Shown in pieces: positions 44,601 to 56,100 of a DNA stretch of 64,000 nucleotides (position 1 is its first letter; each line of letters begins with the position of its first letter). Where the stretch lies: NCBI RefSeq assembly GCF_027595985.1, contig NC_073304.1, forward strand, positions 213,434,500 to 213,498,499. Direction: 5' to 3'. Source of the stretch: Sorex araneus. Taxonomy: Eukaryota; Chordata; Mammalia; Eulipotyphla; Soricidae. Made by a program: the position numbers and the translations under genes. The notes under the pieces are model-generated. The model was given only the letters and a program-made list of their open reading frames with translations, had not been told where the DNA came from and ran no database searches.

Positions 44601-47600
44601 CCACGGGCTGTCGGCAAGCGGCCCCCTCCTCCCCGCCGTCCACTCCTGCTCTTCTGCACTGCCGCATCCTGGGTGCCATCCCGAGAGGCGTTGTTCACGT
44701 GGGGTAGAACGAGAGGGTAGAGGCCTTGGCTGGGCAAGGGTCATAGTTATTGTAGGAATTTTGATCCCGAAGGGGCTGGTGTTTGTAAGTCTCTAACCCT
44801 AAATAAATATCCTGGGCAGATGGAATGTTAACTTTGGGTCAGATCATCCGATACCAGAGTGAGGAAGGGAGGGGGCATGTTTGCTGGCAAAAGTTGCAGC
44901 AAAGTCTTTTTTGTTCTTTTTCTTCCTGAGCCCTGCTCAGGGGGCCCCAGGGCCAGGCCTCATGCTACTCCCTCAACTGTTCACTGCCAGGCTGCCTGAG
45001 GCTCGTGTCTGGGGGGCCATTCAGTGCCTAATTTGGGTCCTTCTGAATGCAAGGCACGTGCCCGTGACCCCCCAAACGCCCCTCGTGTCCTGTCTTAGGC
45101 CTCCCCCTGTCTCTCTGCAGCGCCTACTGTAGCCATTTCCCGCTGCACCCTCCAGGGCTGGCTTAGCTGAGTGCCAGATGACCAACTTGGCATTGTTTAG
45201 GGAGCCTGGCGAGCAAAATGAACATACCTGCCGGGTTTCCGTGCAGATGTTGCAGGAGGCCACCCGTGCTTTTATCCGTGGCTGAGGACTGCTTCCTCAC
45301 CTGGTGGCCCATGGCTAAGAAAGCCATATGGGACGCAGTGTCCTGAGTGGGAGGGCCCGGGACGTGACATTCAGGGAGTGATGGGGGCTCTAGAGACCCA
45401 TAGTGCCTCCCCCCGACTATCCTTGGTCCTGCCTGGTTTCCAAGCCTCCCCCTCCCAACCCTCACTCAGAGTCTACAGAAAGAAAGTTGTTTGTGTCACG
45501 GGATGAAACCCACACAAGTTACACATCTTGATATTTCTCCACCTATCAGATAAGGGCAAACCTAGAGTCTGGGCGGTAGTACAGCAGGTAAGGTGCTTGC
45601 ATGGCACATGGCGGGCCCGGGTTCGATCCCAGGCTCCCCATATGGTCCCTGAGCATCTTGGGGTCACTGTCACTGTCACTCCTTGCTCATCGATTTGCTC
45701 AAGCGGGCACCAGTAACATCTCCATTGTGAGACTTGTTACCGTTTTTGGCATATTGAATACGCCACGGGTAGCTGCCAGGCTCTGCCGTGCGGGTGAGAT
45801 ACTCTCAGTAGCTTGCTGGGCTCTCAAGAGGGGCAGAGGAATCGAACCCGGATCATCCAGCATGCAAGGCAAACGCCCTATCTGCTGTGCTATCACTCCA
45901 GCCCCATCTTTGGGGGTAGCCCAAAAAACTAAACAGACAAAACAAAATAAAAAATGAGGGCAGACCTTTTCAGGCAGCGGAGCACACACTGGACATGTGA
46001 CAGGCCCTCAGGACTCGACTGGCACCGCCTGCCCCTGCCCACCAGTACCTTATGTGTAGCCCTGGGGGTCTCTGAGCTCTGCGGGGAGGGCGTTTGCCTT
46101 GCATGTGGCCGACCCAGGTTCGATTCCCAGGACTCCATATGGTCCCCCGAGCACCGCCAGGAGTGATTCCTGAGTGCATGAGCCAGGAGTAACCCCTGTG
46201 CATCGCCGGGTGTGACCCAAATCCCCCCTCCCCCGCAAAAAAAAACAAAAGAAAAAGAAAATAAAGAATAACTAGTTAATAAGGGACTGGAGAGATAGTA
46301 CAGCAGGAAGAGCGCTTGCCTTGCACATGGCCGACCCAGGTTTGACCCCCCCCGCATATGGTCCCCCGAGCATCACTATTCCTGAGCGCAGAGCCAGGAG
46401 TAAGCGCTGAGCATCACCAGATGTGGCCCAGAAGCAAATGAGAGAGACTAGTTATCGTCCTGGTGTTTGTCAAGTGCTCCTGTCTGCGGGGCTGCGGGAG
46501 GGAGGGCAGTCTCGGTCCCTCCCGTTTCTGGGCTGGCCGGCTTTCCTGACCATGGACTCCTGGTGTGTCAGAGCAGGCGGAGAGGGACAGCCCTTGGCTC
46601 TGCCGCTTGCTCGTTAGCTGGTGCTGTGTCCCCAGCAGCAGCCTATTTACCATGCTGACTCTTTACTACTCTGAGTTCAGAGCGTGACTGGCACGTGGCA
46701 CGTGGCACTGGGCCTACCTCTGTAGCGTTGAGTCCTCCACACAGAGCCACCGGCCGCGCCTGGGCTTGACCCTCCTCCCGAGAGGTGCCAGCTGGCCGAC
46801 AGCCTGGACAGGGCTCCCAGGGGCTTTGCCCCAGGCCCCTGGAAGGAGCAGCTTCTGCAGCGCCTCTCTGCCCTGGGGTGGTGGTGTGCGTTTGTCCAAC
46901 GGTCATGTTTGCACACGGACTCCTGCCTGTTGTCCAGTGCGTGCAGCACGAAGGGTTTGCCGTCTCAGTTTAGGATCACTGAGGTTTTTCTCTGATTTGA
47001 GAAGAGAAAGAAGTGGTTGAATAAAAAAGGGCGACAAATGGTTGAGCACATGTAACACCAAGGATGATGTTGTGCAAACAGCACAAGTTACATCATTTAT
47101 CATCCTCACGCTGGCCCTTTAAGCGGGTCTTATCTCCTCTTTCCAGATGAGAGAATTGGCTTGGAAAGGCCACTCGCCTTTACCTCCTCCCTAGCCATGC
47201 CACGTGTCCGTGGTGACACTCTGCGGCTCCTTTAGGTCAAGACCATCGGGATATTACCGACAGGACTTGGCTGGGCTCGGAGTTGTCCGTGCATTGTATG
47301 GCGTGGGCCTGATGGTTCCCGGCCTCCTCTGGGTGAAGCACCACCCTGGGGGCAGCTGGACTTACCCTCCGAGCCTTGTCGCTTCCCAGCCTGAGGCAGG
47401 CGGGCAGAACTCCCCATCCCTCTAGTTCCTCAGCAAACTCTTGTTGAATGCTTTGACCACGGCCTGCAAGAACTGGAGCCCTAGAAGAAGAGGCTGAGGG
47501 AGCGTCTGTGGGAAGCGCAGGCCAGGGGCTGGCAGGTGGAGGGTCAGGAAAGCTCGTGGGCCAGTGCAGGCTGCACGGCAGACTCGCAGGGAGCCTGAGA

Positions 47601-50600
47601 GAGCCCTGAAGGTCTTCGAGTGGCAGAACAGGGCCCAGTTAGCACGGGGCGCTGCGGGCCGGCTTTTCAGCTTCCTGGCGGCTTCCGTGGCCTGCGCTGA
47701 GCTGGCCCTTCTCGGGCTAAGGTGGGGCCGGGCCCCGTCTGGCTCACACTGTTTGACACGGGGACCTGGAGCCCCAGAACGGGCCGTCTCTGCCTGCACT
47801 CAGTGCCCGCCTCTTCCTCCGCAGGTGTTGCAGCACATGAAGGCTGTGCAGGCCGACCAGGAGCGGGAGAGGCAGCGGCGGCTGGAAGTGGAGCGAGGTA
47901 AGCAGCGGGCATCTCTTCTTGGGCCTTCTTGGGTGGGGGTGGGGGCGTGCAGGGGGAGAAGGTCTGTAAGGAACCAGAACCCCCAGGCCTCACTCACGTG
48001 CCATCTGCTCTCTGGCTTAGCCACTGCCCGGCCTCTCCTCTGAGCAGACAGTGTCCACTGCCCCCCTCCCGGCTGCCGAGAGGGTGACACAAGCCCCTCT
48101 CCTCGCGCCCCCAGCAGTGGGGATTCCGGTGCCTGCTCAAGCCTGAACTTGGGGTTTCCTCCACATCTGGATTCTCGGCAAGGGGGCTTTCTCCCGCTCC
48201 ACGCAGCTCCACTCCCCCAACCCCCAGGGGCCACAGCCCCTCCTCACTTTCTCCACCCCTTTGGCACCCAGCGACCAGGGAGAGCTCTTTCAAGCAAAGC
48301 AATTACGCAGCCGTCTGCTTCAAGCCCACTAATAGCTTCTAATTGTACTTAGCACTAGGTTTCAGCTCTGCGGTGTGGCCAGCCAGGCCTGCCCAGGCCG
48401 GCAGTGGCCCGGGGACAGGGCACAGGCCCAGCTGTGTTCCGCCCTGCTGCGCCCGCACCAGCAGGACTCGCCGAGGAGGGTCTTGCCTCGGGGGCTTTTC
48501 GAGACTTTTGGGAATCTCTTCCGGCCACGCCAGGTGGCCTTTGGCTTTGACCCGCTGATCCCTCCAGCTGGAGTGGATTGTCCCCCATCCCTCTCTCCCT
48601 CCCGCCCTCTCTTCCCACCCCCTTCCCTCTCTCCTTCCTGGTGAAGGAGACTCGTTCCTTGTCTCCTTCTAGAAAGTAGGCAGCTTGGGCACTGGAACCG
48701 ATTTGTCCTTAGCACTGTACCGGGAGCTCCCAGCACACGGCTGACAGAGCCTCCTGCGTGCGACAGGTGGGAGGTGGGAGGCGCTGCCTACTGGCAGCCT
48801 GTCTGGGGCTGTCCTACCGCTGGCAGGGCTCTGTGCCACCCTGTTTTCTCTGACCGCTGTCGGGGCCGCTTCTGAGGTGGCACATACTCCCCGGAGGCCA
48901 GGTGTGGCTTGTGCCAGCTTGTTTGTCTATCAGGCAGCGGTGAGCAGCTACAGTACCCAACTGTTTTGCTACATTGTGTCCAGAGGCCCTTCAGCCCTAA
49001 GCAGCATGTTGGACCCCATCCTGGGCATTCTGGCTTTGGGAAAGGTGCCTCAGACCTCCAGATCCCGGGTTTGGAGGTGCTGTTTCAGACCCCGGTGCTC
49101 TGTGAGTGAGCTGGGCACCGAATGTAAGCGTGCCCGAGCAGTGATGTCGTGTCCTCGCTCCGAGTTGACCTCCAGAGCAAGCTCTCTGAGGAGATGTCCC
49201 CATCCCTGACCCTGAGCACGAGGACTCTCGTTCTCTTTTGCCTTCCGTGCTCCATTCTGGTTCCCTGGCGTTCAGTTGTGCCCTCCCCGCCTCTCTGAGT
49301 TGTGGAAAGCTGTCAGCGCTGTGTCTTCTGACCTGTCCGGAATTCCCGCAGGGCACCCGTTCGTGGCCCGCGGCCCCGCTTCCCCACGAGCTCTCCTGCA
49401 GGGGCCCAGGGCCCTCGGTGAGCTGCCCAGGTGCAGCGTCCCTGGAGCACCCATCCGCGTGTGGTCCCTCTCCCGGCAGCCTCGCCTGTGCTTCACGCCC
49501 CGGGGAAAGCACAGAGGGGCTCGGGGGAGCACTCACTGGGCGCATGTTCTTCAGAGGCTGAGAAGAAGCGGGAAGCCAAGCAGCGAGCCAAGGAGGCCCA
49601 GGAGCGGGAGCTGCGGAAGCGGGAGAAGGCGGAAGAGAAGGAGCGTCGGAGAAAGGAGTACGACGCGCTCAAGGCAGCCAAGCGGGAGCAGGAGAAGAAG
49701 CCCAAGAAGGAGGCGAACCAGGCCCCGAGTAGGTGTCCTCTCCGGGGCGGGCACACGGGGTGTTGCGGGAGGGGCCTGTCCTCATGGCAGGCCTGGGCTG
49801 GGGGTCACACGTGCAGCACGTGAGGTCACGTGTGCAGCAGGTGCACCGCATGAGCTCCACGTTGGGTGTCAGGGCAGCTCCAGATAGACAGGAAAGCTGA
49901 CTGTCCCCTGGGCCAGGAGGGTCGCCGGCAGGGCTGTGTGTGGGTCCGTGTCCCTGTCTCAGTCCCCGCTGCCCCCACTCACTGTGAACAGGTGACCTCG
50001 TCTTCCTCTTTTGTGGGACGTGAGAGATGAGAAGAGGGAGAAAGTGGCAGTGTGGCCATTCCTGCCACGGGGCGCTGAGCCAAGTGGGTGTTGGGGGTGA
50101 AGGTTTGATATCCATTTTGGGGGGTGGTCAGGGCTGGAGGGGAAGAAAGAGTGGGGAGCAAGATGTTGCTTGCTTTTTTTTTTTTTTTTTTGCTTTTTGG
50201 GTCACACTTGACGATGCTCAGGGGTTACTCCTGGCTCTGCACTCAGGAATTACTCCTGGCGGTGCTCAGGGGACCATATGGGATGCTGGGAATAGAACCC
50301 GGGTCAGCTGCGTGCAAGGCAAACGCCCTCCCCGCTGTGCTATTGCTCCAGTCCCGCAGATGTTGCTTTTTTGTTTGATTTCGTGGCACCAGGGGCAGAA
50401 CCAAGGGCTCAGTGTGTGTGAGGGTGGCCTGTGGCCCCAGCTGCAGCTCAGTCAAGTTTAAAAACTGCCGCAGAGTTTCAGGATGATTTGTTTCCCCTGG
50501 TCACACATGTGCTACATGTATTCTCTACAGGCATTTCAGAAAGTCTTATGTAATAAAAGTCAGAAAATGGGGATTGCTGCCGCCCGGGCCCAGGAGTCAT

Positions 50601-51338
50601 ATGGGACCAGTGGATAATCACAGCAGCAAGGGTTTGGGTCAGCCGTGGCTCTGGCCCCTCCTCCTGGTCCCGAGGGGCCTGGGTCATCACCACGTCACGG
50701 AGCTCGAGGCCCGTGGGGACCACGAGCTCTGAAGCACCTAGAGTGAGTTCCAGGCCTGAGTGTTCTCTCCGGAGACCTCAGGGGGAGGGTTTATTTGGAG
50801 TCTCTGCTTAGCAACGCGTTCAAGAGCGCAGATGTTCTTCCGTTAAAGAAAGGTCATGAGTTGGGGCGGGGGACACCCCTAGCCGTGCTCCAGGGGACCA
50901 TACGGTGTCGGCAAATTGAACCCCGGGGGGTTTTTCTGGAGGCATGGGGGGTCCAGGGGGCTCAGGCCCAGGCCTCACCCATGCTGCTTAGCCGGCCCAG
51001 CCCCGCAGCGGGCACCGTTGTTAGAGAAGGCGGAAACAGGTCTCCCCAAACCCACTGAGCGTCTGTTGCCTGCCCTGCCTGTTCCCCCAGAATCCAAGTC
51101 TGGCTCTCGGCCCCGCAAGCCGCCACCCCGGAAGCAGACGCGCTCGTGGGCCGTGCTGAAGCTGCTGCTGCTGCTGCTGCTGTGTGTGGCGGGCGGGCTG
51201 GTGGCCTGCCGGGTGACAGCGCTGCAGCGGCAGCCGCTCTGCACCAGCGTCAACGCCCTCTGCGACAACGCGCTCCGGGGGCTGCGTGGCCACGACCTCC
51301 TGCGCTGGGTCCTGCAGACCGACTCGCAGCAGCAGTGA
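40638..51338 (+). CDS. LRRC59: Leucine-rich repeat-containing protein 59 (complete)
   Basis: Seven coding exons join in frame to 924 nt (307 codons plus stop): 40,638-40,742; 42,330-42,389; 44,109-44,267; 44,400-44,504; 47,825-47,897; 49,555-49,728; 51,091-51,338. All introns are GT-AG. The family is a tail-anchored ER protein (p34) that binds ribosomes and takes part in import of FGF1. Residues about 40-132 hold four LRRs ([47 protein letters not shown]), followed by a Cys-containing cap ([10 protein letters not shown]). A charged K/E/R coiled coil spans about 148-225, a basic Pro-rich stretch follows, a Leu-rich membrane helix lies at about 247-265, and the tail is short and luminal. The length equals the usual mammalian length. 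The ATG has A at -3 and nothing is broken. Confidence 0.97.
40743..42329 (+). other. LRRC59: LRRC59 intron 1
   Basis: First half is CpG island; a TCAT/ACTC repeat lies at about 41,917-41,955. No inserted SINE recognised. Confidence 0.8.
42330..42389 (+). CDS. LRRC59: LRRC59 coding exon 2
   Basis: 20 codons, [20 protein letters not shown] (first LRR); acceptor ttctcctag, donor GTAAGG. Confidence 0.95.
42390..44108 (+). other. LRRC59: LRRC59 intron 2
   Basis: A possible tRNA-like SINE remnant at about 42,860-42,940 (minus); otherwise low-repeat and unassigned. Confidence 0.6.
44109..44267 (+). CDS. LRRC59: LRRC59 coding exon 3
   Basis: 53 codons carrying LRRs 2 and 3, [12 protein letters not shown] to VSFAQLK; donor GTAACC. 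Confidence 0.95.
44400..44504 (+). CDS. LRRC59: LRRC59 coding exon 4
   Basis: 35 codons, last LRR and Cys-containing cap, [10 protein letters not shown] to QCKQCANK. Intron 3 before it is only 132 bp. Confidence 0.95.
45560..45930 (+). repeat. Old shrew SINE, split
   Basis: 5' half 45,560-45,660 and 3' end 45,905-45,930 ('gggggtagcccaaaaaac'). The reverse RTE-tailed SINE lies between, with catctt(t)gggg repeated at the break. Confidence 0.75.
45656..45905 (-). mobile_element. SINE with RTE-like 3' end, copy 2
   Basis: The reverse complement starts 'ggggctggagtgatagcaca' and has the same special body as 28,886-29,115. It reaches 'aatggagatgttactggtgc', then 'gcaaatcgatgagcaagg', and ends in gtgaca repeats (gagtgacagtgacagtgacc) with no poly-A. 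24 of 32 positions match the RTE end at positions 1-33, and seven of the eight differences are transitions. Confidence 0.85.
46070..46245 (+). repeat. Shrew SINE, head truncated
   Basis: Begins within the A-box side ('gcggggagggcgtttgcctt'); ends 'gtgtgacccaaatccccc'. Confidence 0.8.
46283..46442 (+). repeat. Shrew SINE
   Basis: 'gggactggagagatagtaca'; short deletion before 'tatggtcccccgagcatc'. Confidence 0.8.
47825..47897 (+). CDS. LRRC59: LRRC59 coding exon 5
   Basis: 24 codons plus one base, [20 protein letters not shown]; begins the coiled coil. Confidence 0.95.
47898..49554 (+). other. LRRC59: LRRC59 intron 5
   Basis: No interspersed repeat or exon recognised; GC-moderate unique sequence. 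Confidence 0.7.
49555..49728 (+). CDS. LRRC59: LRRC59 coding exon 6
   Basis: Lys/Glu/Arg-rich coiled coil ([19 protein letters not shown] ...), ending phase 1; donor GTAGGT. Confidence 0.95.
49729..51090 (+). other. LRRC59: LRRC59 intron 6
   Basis: One complete reverse SINE at 50,168-50,356 and a probable old one near 50,860-50,935; otherwise unassigned. Confidence 0.75.
50168..50356 (-). repeat. Shrew SINE
   Basis: Long poly-T; 'gcttttttgggtcacacttg'-like body; flanked by 'agatgttgctt' at 50,160-50,170 and 50,358-50,368 (target-site duplication). Confidence 0.9.
51091..51338 (+). CDS. LRRC59: LRRC59 coding exon 7
   Basis: Basic Pro-rich stretch ([13 protein letters not shown]), membrane helix ([20 protein letters not shown]), short tail ending DSQQQ and TGA. 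A run of CTG codons at about 51,159-51,182 encodes the leucines. Confidence 0.95.
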
Positions 51339-52594
51339 GCGGCCCCGACACCGCTGCCCCCCGGCCTCGACGTGCGGATTCCTACGGAACTGGGTTCTGC
51401 TGGACACGAGCGCTCTCCGCGGCACGCCACCTGCGCCGCCGCGGGGCTGCTGACCGGTACTCAGGACCTCTCCGTAGGACTTCTCTGTGCCCCAGCCAGG
51501 GTCTCCCGGCGGGGCCAGGTGACGCGGGAGGTGGGGACAGTGACCTGCATGCCTGGAGGAGTAGGCTTGGGGGCGGGGAGCCGGGGGAAAAACAGCCTTT
51601 TCTAGTTGTTCCACAAAGCTGTGTAAAGGCAAGGTTCATTTCTACTAAATGGTCAGCTGTCACTACATTTCTACTTTTGTATGTCACAAGCCCTTTCTTT
51701 CATTCCCCCCTGGGCCGCCAGGGCAGAGCAGGAGGCAGTGTGCTTTGGAGAGCTAAGGGGACACCACACTCGGCAATTGCAGCTTACATTGGGGGGCGGG
51801 GGTGGGGATATCTATTTTCGTAAGGACCTCAGACGTTCAAACGTTCCAGGGAGCAGATAGAACCTCAGGCCCGTCCCTCCAACCGTGCGGACAGGGCCAC
51901 AGGGCAGCAGTGGCCACCCTCTCCTCTCCCCTCCTCCCCGTTGTGCTCTTGCCCTGTGTCAGTCCCGAGGCCAGAGCCTACGGCAGACCTGACTCAGATC
52001 CAGGGTAGACCCCGGACCCCCGCATGGGAACAGCCCTGAGGGTACCTGCCCTGCTGTCTGGTGCCGACAGGGTGGCGCGTGGCCTCTGTCTGGGAGCAGG
52101 ATCTCCCTGACGCCAGCAAAGTCACAGGTCCGACAGCTGTTGGGCTGCAGTGACCAGATAACCTCAGGGCAGTCCCCACGCACGCCCCAGAAACATCGAG
52201 GCTTCCAATGGTTTCCTGGGCCTTTCGTGGCACTGATGAGGGACACAGGTGTCATGGATTGGTGACGGAGGCCATGCCAGGGCTGGCAGCTGTTCTCACG
52301 CACATCCCAGGGAGCATCTCACTCAGGGCCGGGGTGTGCTGGGACTCAGCCCCTGACAGTGAATGCAAAGGTCCACGTCTCCCTAGGGACACCCAGAGCC
52401 TGGCCTGGGTCCCGAGACAGACTGGGCCCTGCAGGGATGGCACCCGAGCACGCCCTGCCTGCCCTGGGACTGCCCCATCCCGGAAGCAATGGCCTGTTCT
52501 TTCCCCCACAGGGCCGGCCCTGCTGGGCATGCAGGCCCACCCCATGCTCAGGATCACTCCACGTTCCCTCAGTCCCCCGAGCCAGCGGTCCGGA

Positions 52595-52605
52595 TGCTTT
52601 ATTGA
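52595..52605 (-). terminator. EME1: AATAAA poly(A) signal of EME1
   Basis: Minus strand 'tcaataaagc', about 390 bp past the EME1 stop. It lies inside the predicted LRRC59 3' UTR, so the two 3' ends overlap. Confidence 0.6.
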
Positions 52606-52765
52606 AAACAACCCCAGGGCGTAGGTGGGAGCGCGCAGGCTCCAGGCCCGCCCCTGGGTGGCTGGGGAGGCAGCTGGGGTGGGGGGCGGTGGGGGCGCGC
52701 AGCCCCCGAGGCAGTTCCGCATGAGCAGCAGATGGGATGCTGAGGTTTTCTTGGATTTCTACATG

Positions 52766-52771
52766 ATTAAA
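52766..52771 (+). terminator. LRRC59: ATTAAA poly(A) signal of LRRC59
   Basis: Followed within 30 bp by TG-rich sequence ('gtgtctgagtggtctgtcct'). Confidence 0.65.
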
Positions 52772-52987
52772 TACGTGTCTGAGTGGTCTGTCCTGGTGCC
52801 TGTGTTTGAGGGGGGCGTCTGGCTGGCGGGCAGGGCGGTGGGGGCCTGGAAGCCGGCTGTGGCTGGAGGGAACCGGGACTGCGGGTAAAGGAAGGGCACG
52901 GTCCGGCCTCTCCCTCTGAGCTGGTGGGCGGGTGGCCCCCTACTCGCACATCACGCTGCCCAGCCCCCCACGCCCCCCACGGGGGCA

Positions 52988-53164
52988 TCAGTCCGTGTTG
53001 TCCAAGCAGAGGTCTGGCTGCAGAGCGGTCATCTGAAGGTAGATGCGCCGGGACAGCTCTGGCCCCACTCGGCGGGAGGTGGCCGTCACCCCTTCGCCGC
53101 GACGCACCTTTATGTCAGCCAGCAGCCGCCAGCGCTCCTGCTCTGAAAAGCACCTCCTGTAGGC
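52988..53164 (-). CDS. EME1: EME1 coding exon 8 (last)
   Basis: 58 codons plus [23 protein letters not shown] to DLCLDNTD. Confidence 0.95.
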   Translation of the reverse strand, partial: AYRRCFSEQERWRLLADIKVRRGEGVTATSRRVGPELSRRIYLQMTALQPDLCLDNTD

Positions 53165-56100
53165 CTGCAGGGGGGAGGAGGCCGCTTCATGCCATGCCAT
53201 CCTGGGCTGGGGCCCTCCCTCCTGGGTCCATGCTGAGATCTGCACGGGGCGGGGGCAGCGCTGTCCCCAGAGTCCAGAGCGGTACCTGCAGCAGCAGCTG
53301 CGGGGCAGGGTAGGCATCCACCACGGCACTGGCCACTTCCAGGCTGACGCGGTTCAGCTGCTGGATCTGCCTCCGCCACACCAGGGCAAGTCCCCCGCCG
53401 GCCTGGTCCACCTTAGCGCCCCCGGCCCAGTCACTCTCCAGGCAGAAGGAGAAACTGGTCTGGTCTCGGAGCCTCCTGCCAAGGGCAAAGTGAAGTGCAG
53501 CGGGCAGTGCCCAGCTGGGCCCGGCCCCACACCGGAAGGGACAAGGAACCGGAAGTCGAGCCGTGGGTCTGCCACCACGCTAGGAGCGGGGACAGATCGG
53601 TCCCTGCAGGTCTCGGGCGGAAAATGAAGTGCAGGACTCGGCTGTCTCTGAGGCCCCTTTTTAAGAACCGGGGCTCGGGGCTGGAGAGACAGTCCAGCGG
53701 GGAGGCTGCTTGCCTTGCGCCAGGCTGACCCAGGTTCAACTCCCAGCACCACCTGTGGTTGGTTCCCTGAGTACTGCCAGTGTGGTCCCCAAAATGAAAA
53801 GAAAAAGTGGGACTCTTGGAGCACAGTAGGCTAAAAGTAGCTTGTTCTGTGAGGGCTCATCTCATTGTGACCTGACCTGTAATAAATCCCAGCGGACGTG
53901 GGGGCTGGAGTGATAGCACAGCGGGTAGGGCGTTTGCCTTGCACGCAGCCGACCCAGGTTCGAATCCCAGCATCCCATATGGTCCCCCAGCACCGCCAGG
54001 AGTAATTCCTGAGTGCAAAGCCAGGAGTAACCCCTGTGTACTGCTGGGTGTGACCCCAAAAAAGCAAATAAATTAATTAATTAATAAAATAAATCCCAGC
54101 GGACGTGGCCTGCTGTGGGCCCAGCCGCAAACTGAATAACGAGCTGAAGCAGCACGTTCCAAAGGGAAGAGAACGCAGAGGCACTGCACCGGGTGCCCTG
54201 CACACAGAAGGCCCCGGGTTGGACCCCCAACCCCCACACAGCCCCTGAAACACTGCTGGGCGTTGGTCCTAGTGGCCCCCAGTGCCCTGGGCCGAGTGCT
54301 GGTGCACGACTGGCCTGAGCACTGGACCATCAGAGGCCCTAGGGGGACTGGGGTGGAGGGCTCTTCCCGAGCGCCCAGGTGAGGTCTGGCCGCAGAGCTG
54401 ACGGGGAAACGGACTCCTGGGGTCAGGGCTTCCCCACAGGAAAGGGTGTGCGTGCCCAGGACACTCACTTGAAGGGCGCCTCGGCCACGGCCTTGGTGAA
54501 GGCACACGCCAGCTCCGCCAGCTCCTTCCAGCTGTGCACAGTGAGCGCCTGCGCCGAGGTGTGCAGCTGCAGCTCCACCAACACCTGGGAAGAGCCCGGG
54601 GGAGAGCAGGGCGGGGCTGGGCGTGTGCCAGAGGCTCACCACACCTGCACCCTGGCCCCTTAGGAGTGACCCGGCACACTGTGACCCCCCCACACACGGG
54701 CCCCGGCCACTCTTACCTCCTCCACATCCAACCTGGACACCCCCGGCCCGACGCCGGCCTCTGCTTGTCTCTGCGCTGGCTTCTCCTTGGCCGGGCCTCT
54801 GGCCGCCCCTGCACCCTGCTTCCTTCTCCGGGGAGGGTTCGGAGCACTGGAACAGCGGAGGAAACCAGAGAACAGGAGAGCAGGCCTGAGCGGAGGCAGA
54901 AGAGATGCCGGGACCAGGACCAACCCCCCCACACAGGGCGTGTCTGGGACCCAGTCTGAGATGATGAATCACCCCCATAGGCCACACACCGGATGCAAAG
55001 TGTTGTGGTTACTGGGCCACACACAGCAGTGCTCAGGGATCACTCCCGGCAGGACTCAGGGGAATCAAACCCGGGTGGGCTGCGTCAAGGCAAGTCCCTC
55101 ACCCCTTGTACCATCTCTCTGGTCCCATAAAGTCTTGAGGGCAAATGCAAACCTCGGGGCCTTCTGGTCCACAATCAGCAGCGACAGAGCCTTTCCCGCA
55201 GTTTTGGTCATGATGTCTGTGATGAAGCTGCACAGAGCCTCCTTCCCCTTCTCGGCACCGCCCAGACTGGCCTGTATGAAGGGGCAGAAGCCACATGAAT
55301 GCCTGTTCCCTTGGGGGAGGGAGCTCTGCCCCCCCCCCCCCCCCCCCGCCCCACACCGACCCCTGTATGCCCCGCCCACCTGCTTGAACCCACCCATGTA
55401 AGCCCCGCCCACCTGCTTGAAGCTGCAGATCAGGGGTACGAGTGCCTCCGCCAGCAGCAGCACCAGGACCACGGGCTCCTCCACCCAATCCTCCTTTCCA
55501 TCCTGTCAAAGGGCGGGAAGCCAGTGGAGAGTGTGGGTCAGAGCACCCGGGAGAGACCCAGGCTTCTGGGTGAAGGACCTCACCCATGGGCCTCACCCCA
55601 GGCGGGCCACCCACCAGCACCTCAGGACTGTGCAGTCTCTGGGGGAGCAGGACTTTAGCAGGGAACTTTCCAGCTGAGTCCCCACAATACGGCAAAGCGG
55701 AGGCAGGGCAGGACTCTGGGTTTTGGTGTTTTTGTTTGTTTGCTTTTTGGGTCACACCTTGCAATGTTTAGGCATTCCTTCTGGCTCTGCACTCAGAAAT
55801 CACCCTGGCAGTGCTCAGGGGACCATATGGGATGCCGAAGATCCAAGCCGGGTTGGCTTGCCTGCATGCAAGGCAAACGCCCTACCTGCTGTACTATCGC
55901 TCTGGCTCGGAACTCAGGATTCTACTTCCTGCTTTCTATGGCTTGGCCATAGTCCTTGGCAAGACTCTGCCTCTCTGAGCCTTCACTGCAGTGTGGGATG
56001 TGAGTTCATTCCCAGGGTGGGGGTGGAGGGGTGGGGCAAATGCTACTGAAACACCAGAGAGATCATGAGGGGCCTTGATTGGTGAGGCTGCTCTGCAAAC

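Larger units (their letters stand above)
44505..47824 (+). other. LRRC59: LRRC59 intron 4
   Basis: Holds an old reverse SINE (about 44,930-45,090), a nested SINE pair (45,560-45,930) and two forward SINEs (46,070-46,442). No exon or RNA gene recognised in the remaining sequence. Confidence 0.7.
51339..52790 (+). other. LRRC59: LRRC59 3' UTR (predicted)
   Basis: GC-rich, repeat-free 1.4 kb after the stop, ending at the ATTAAA at 52,766 and a GT-rich element. The exact cleavage site is inferred. Confidence 0.6.
53476..54468 (-). other. EME1: EME1 intron with two SINEs
   Basis: Contains forward SINEs at 53,678-53,810 and 53,902-54,088 and perhaps an old one at 54,160-54,270. Confidence 0.8.

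Noticed and set aside
54073-54987. 304-codon minus-strand open frame
   Set aside because: It is read-through of EME1 exons and introns in mixed frames; splice sites and family alignment define the real exons.
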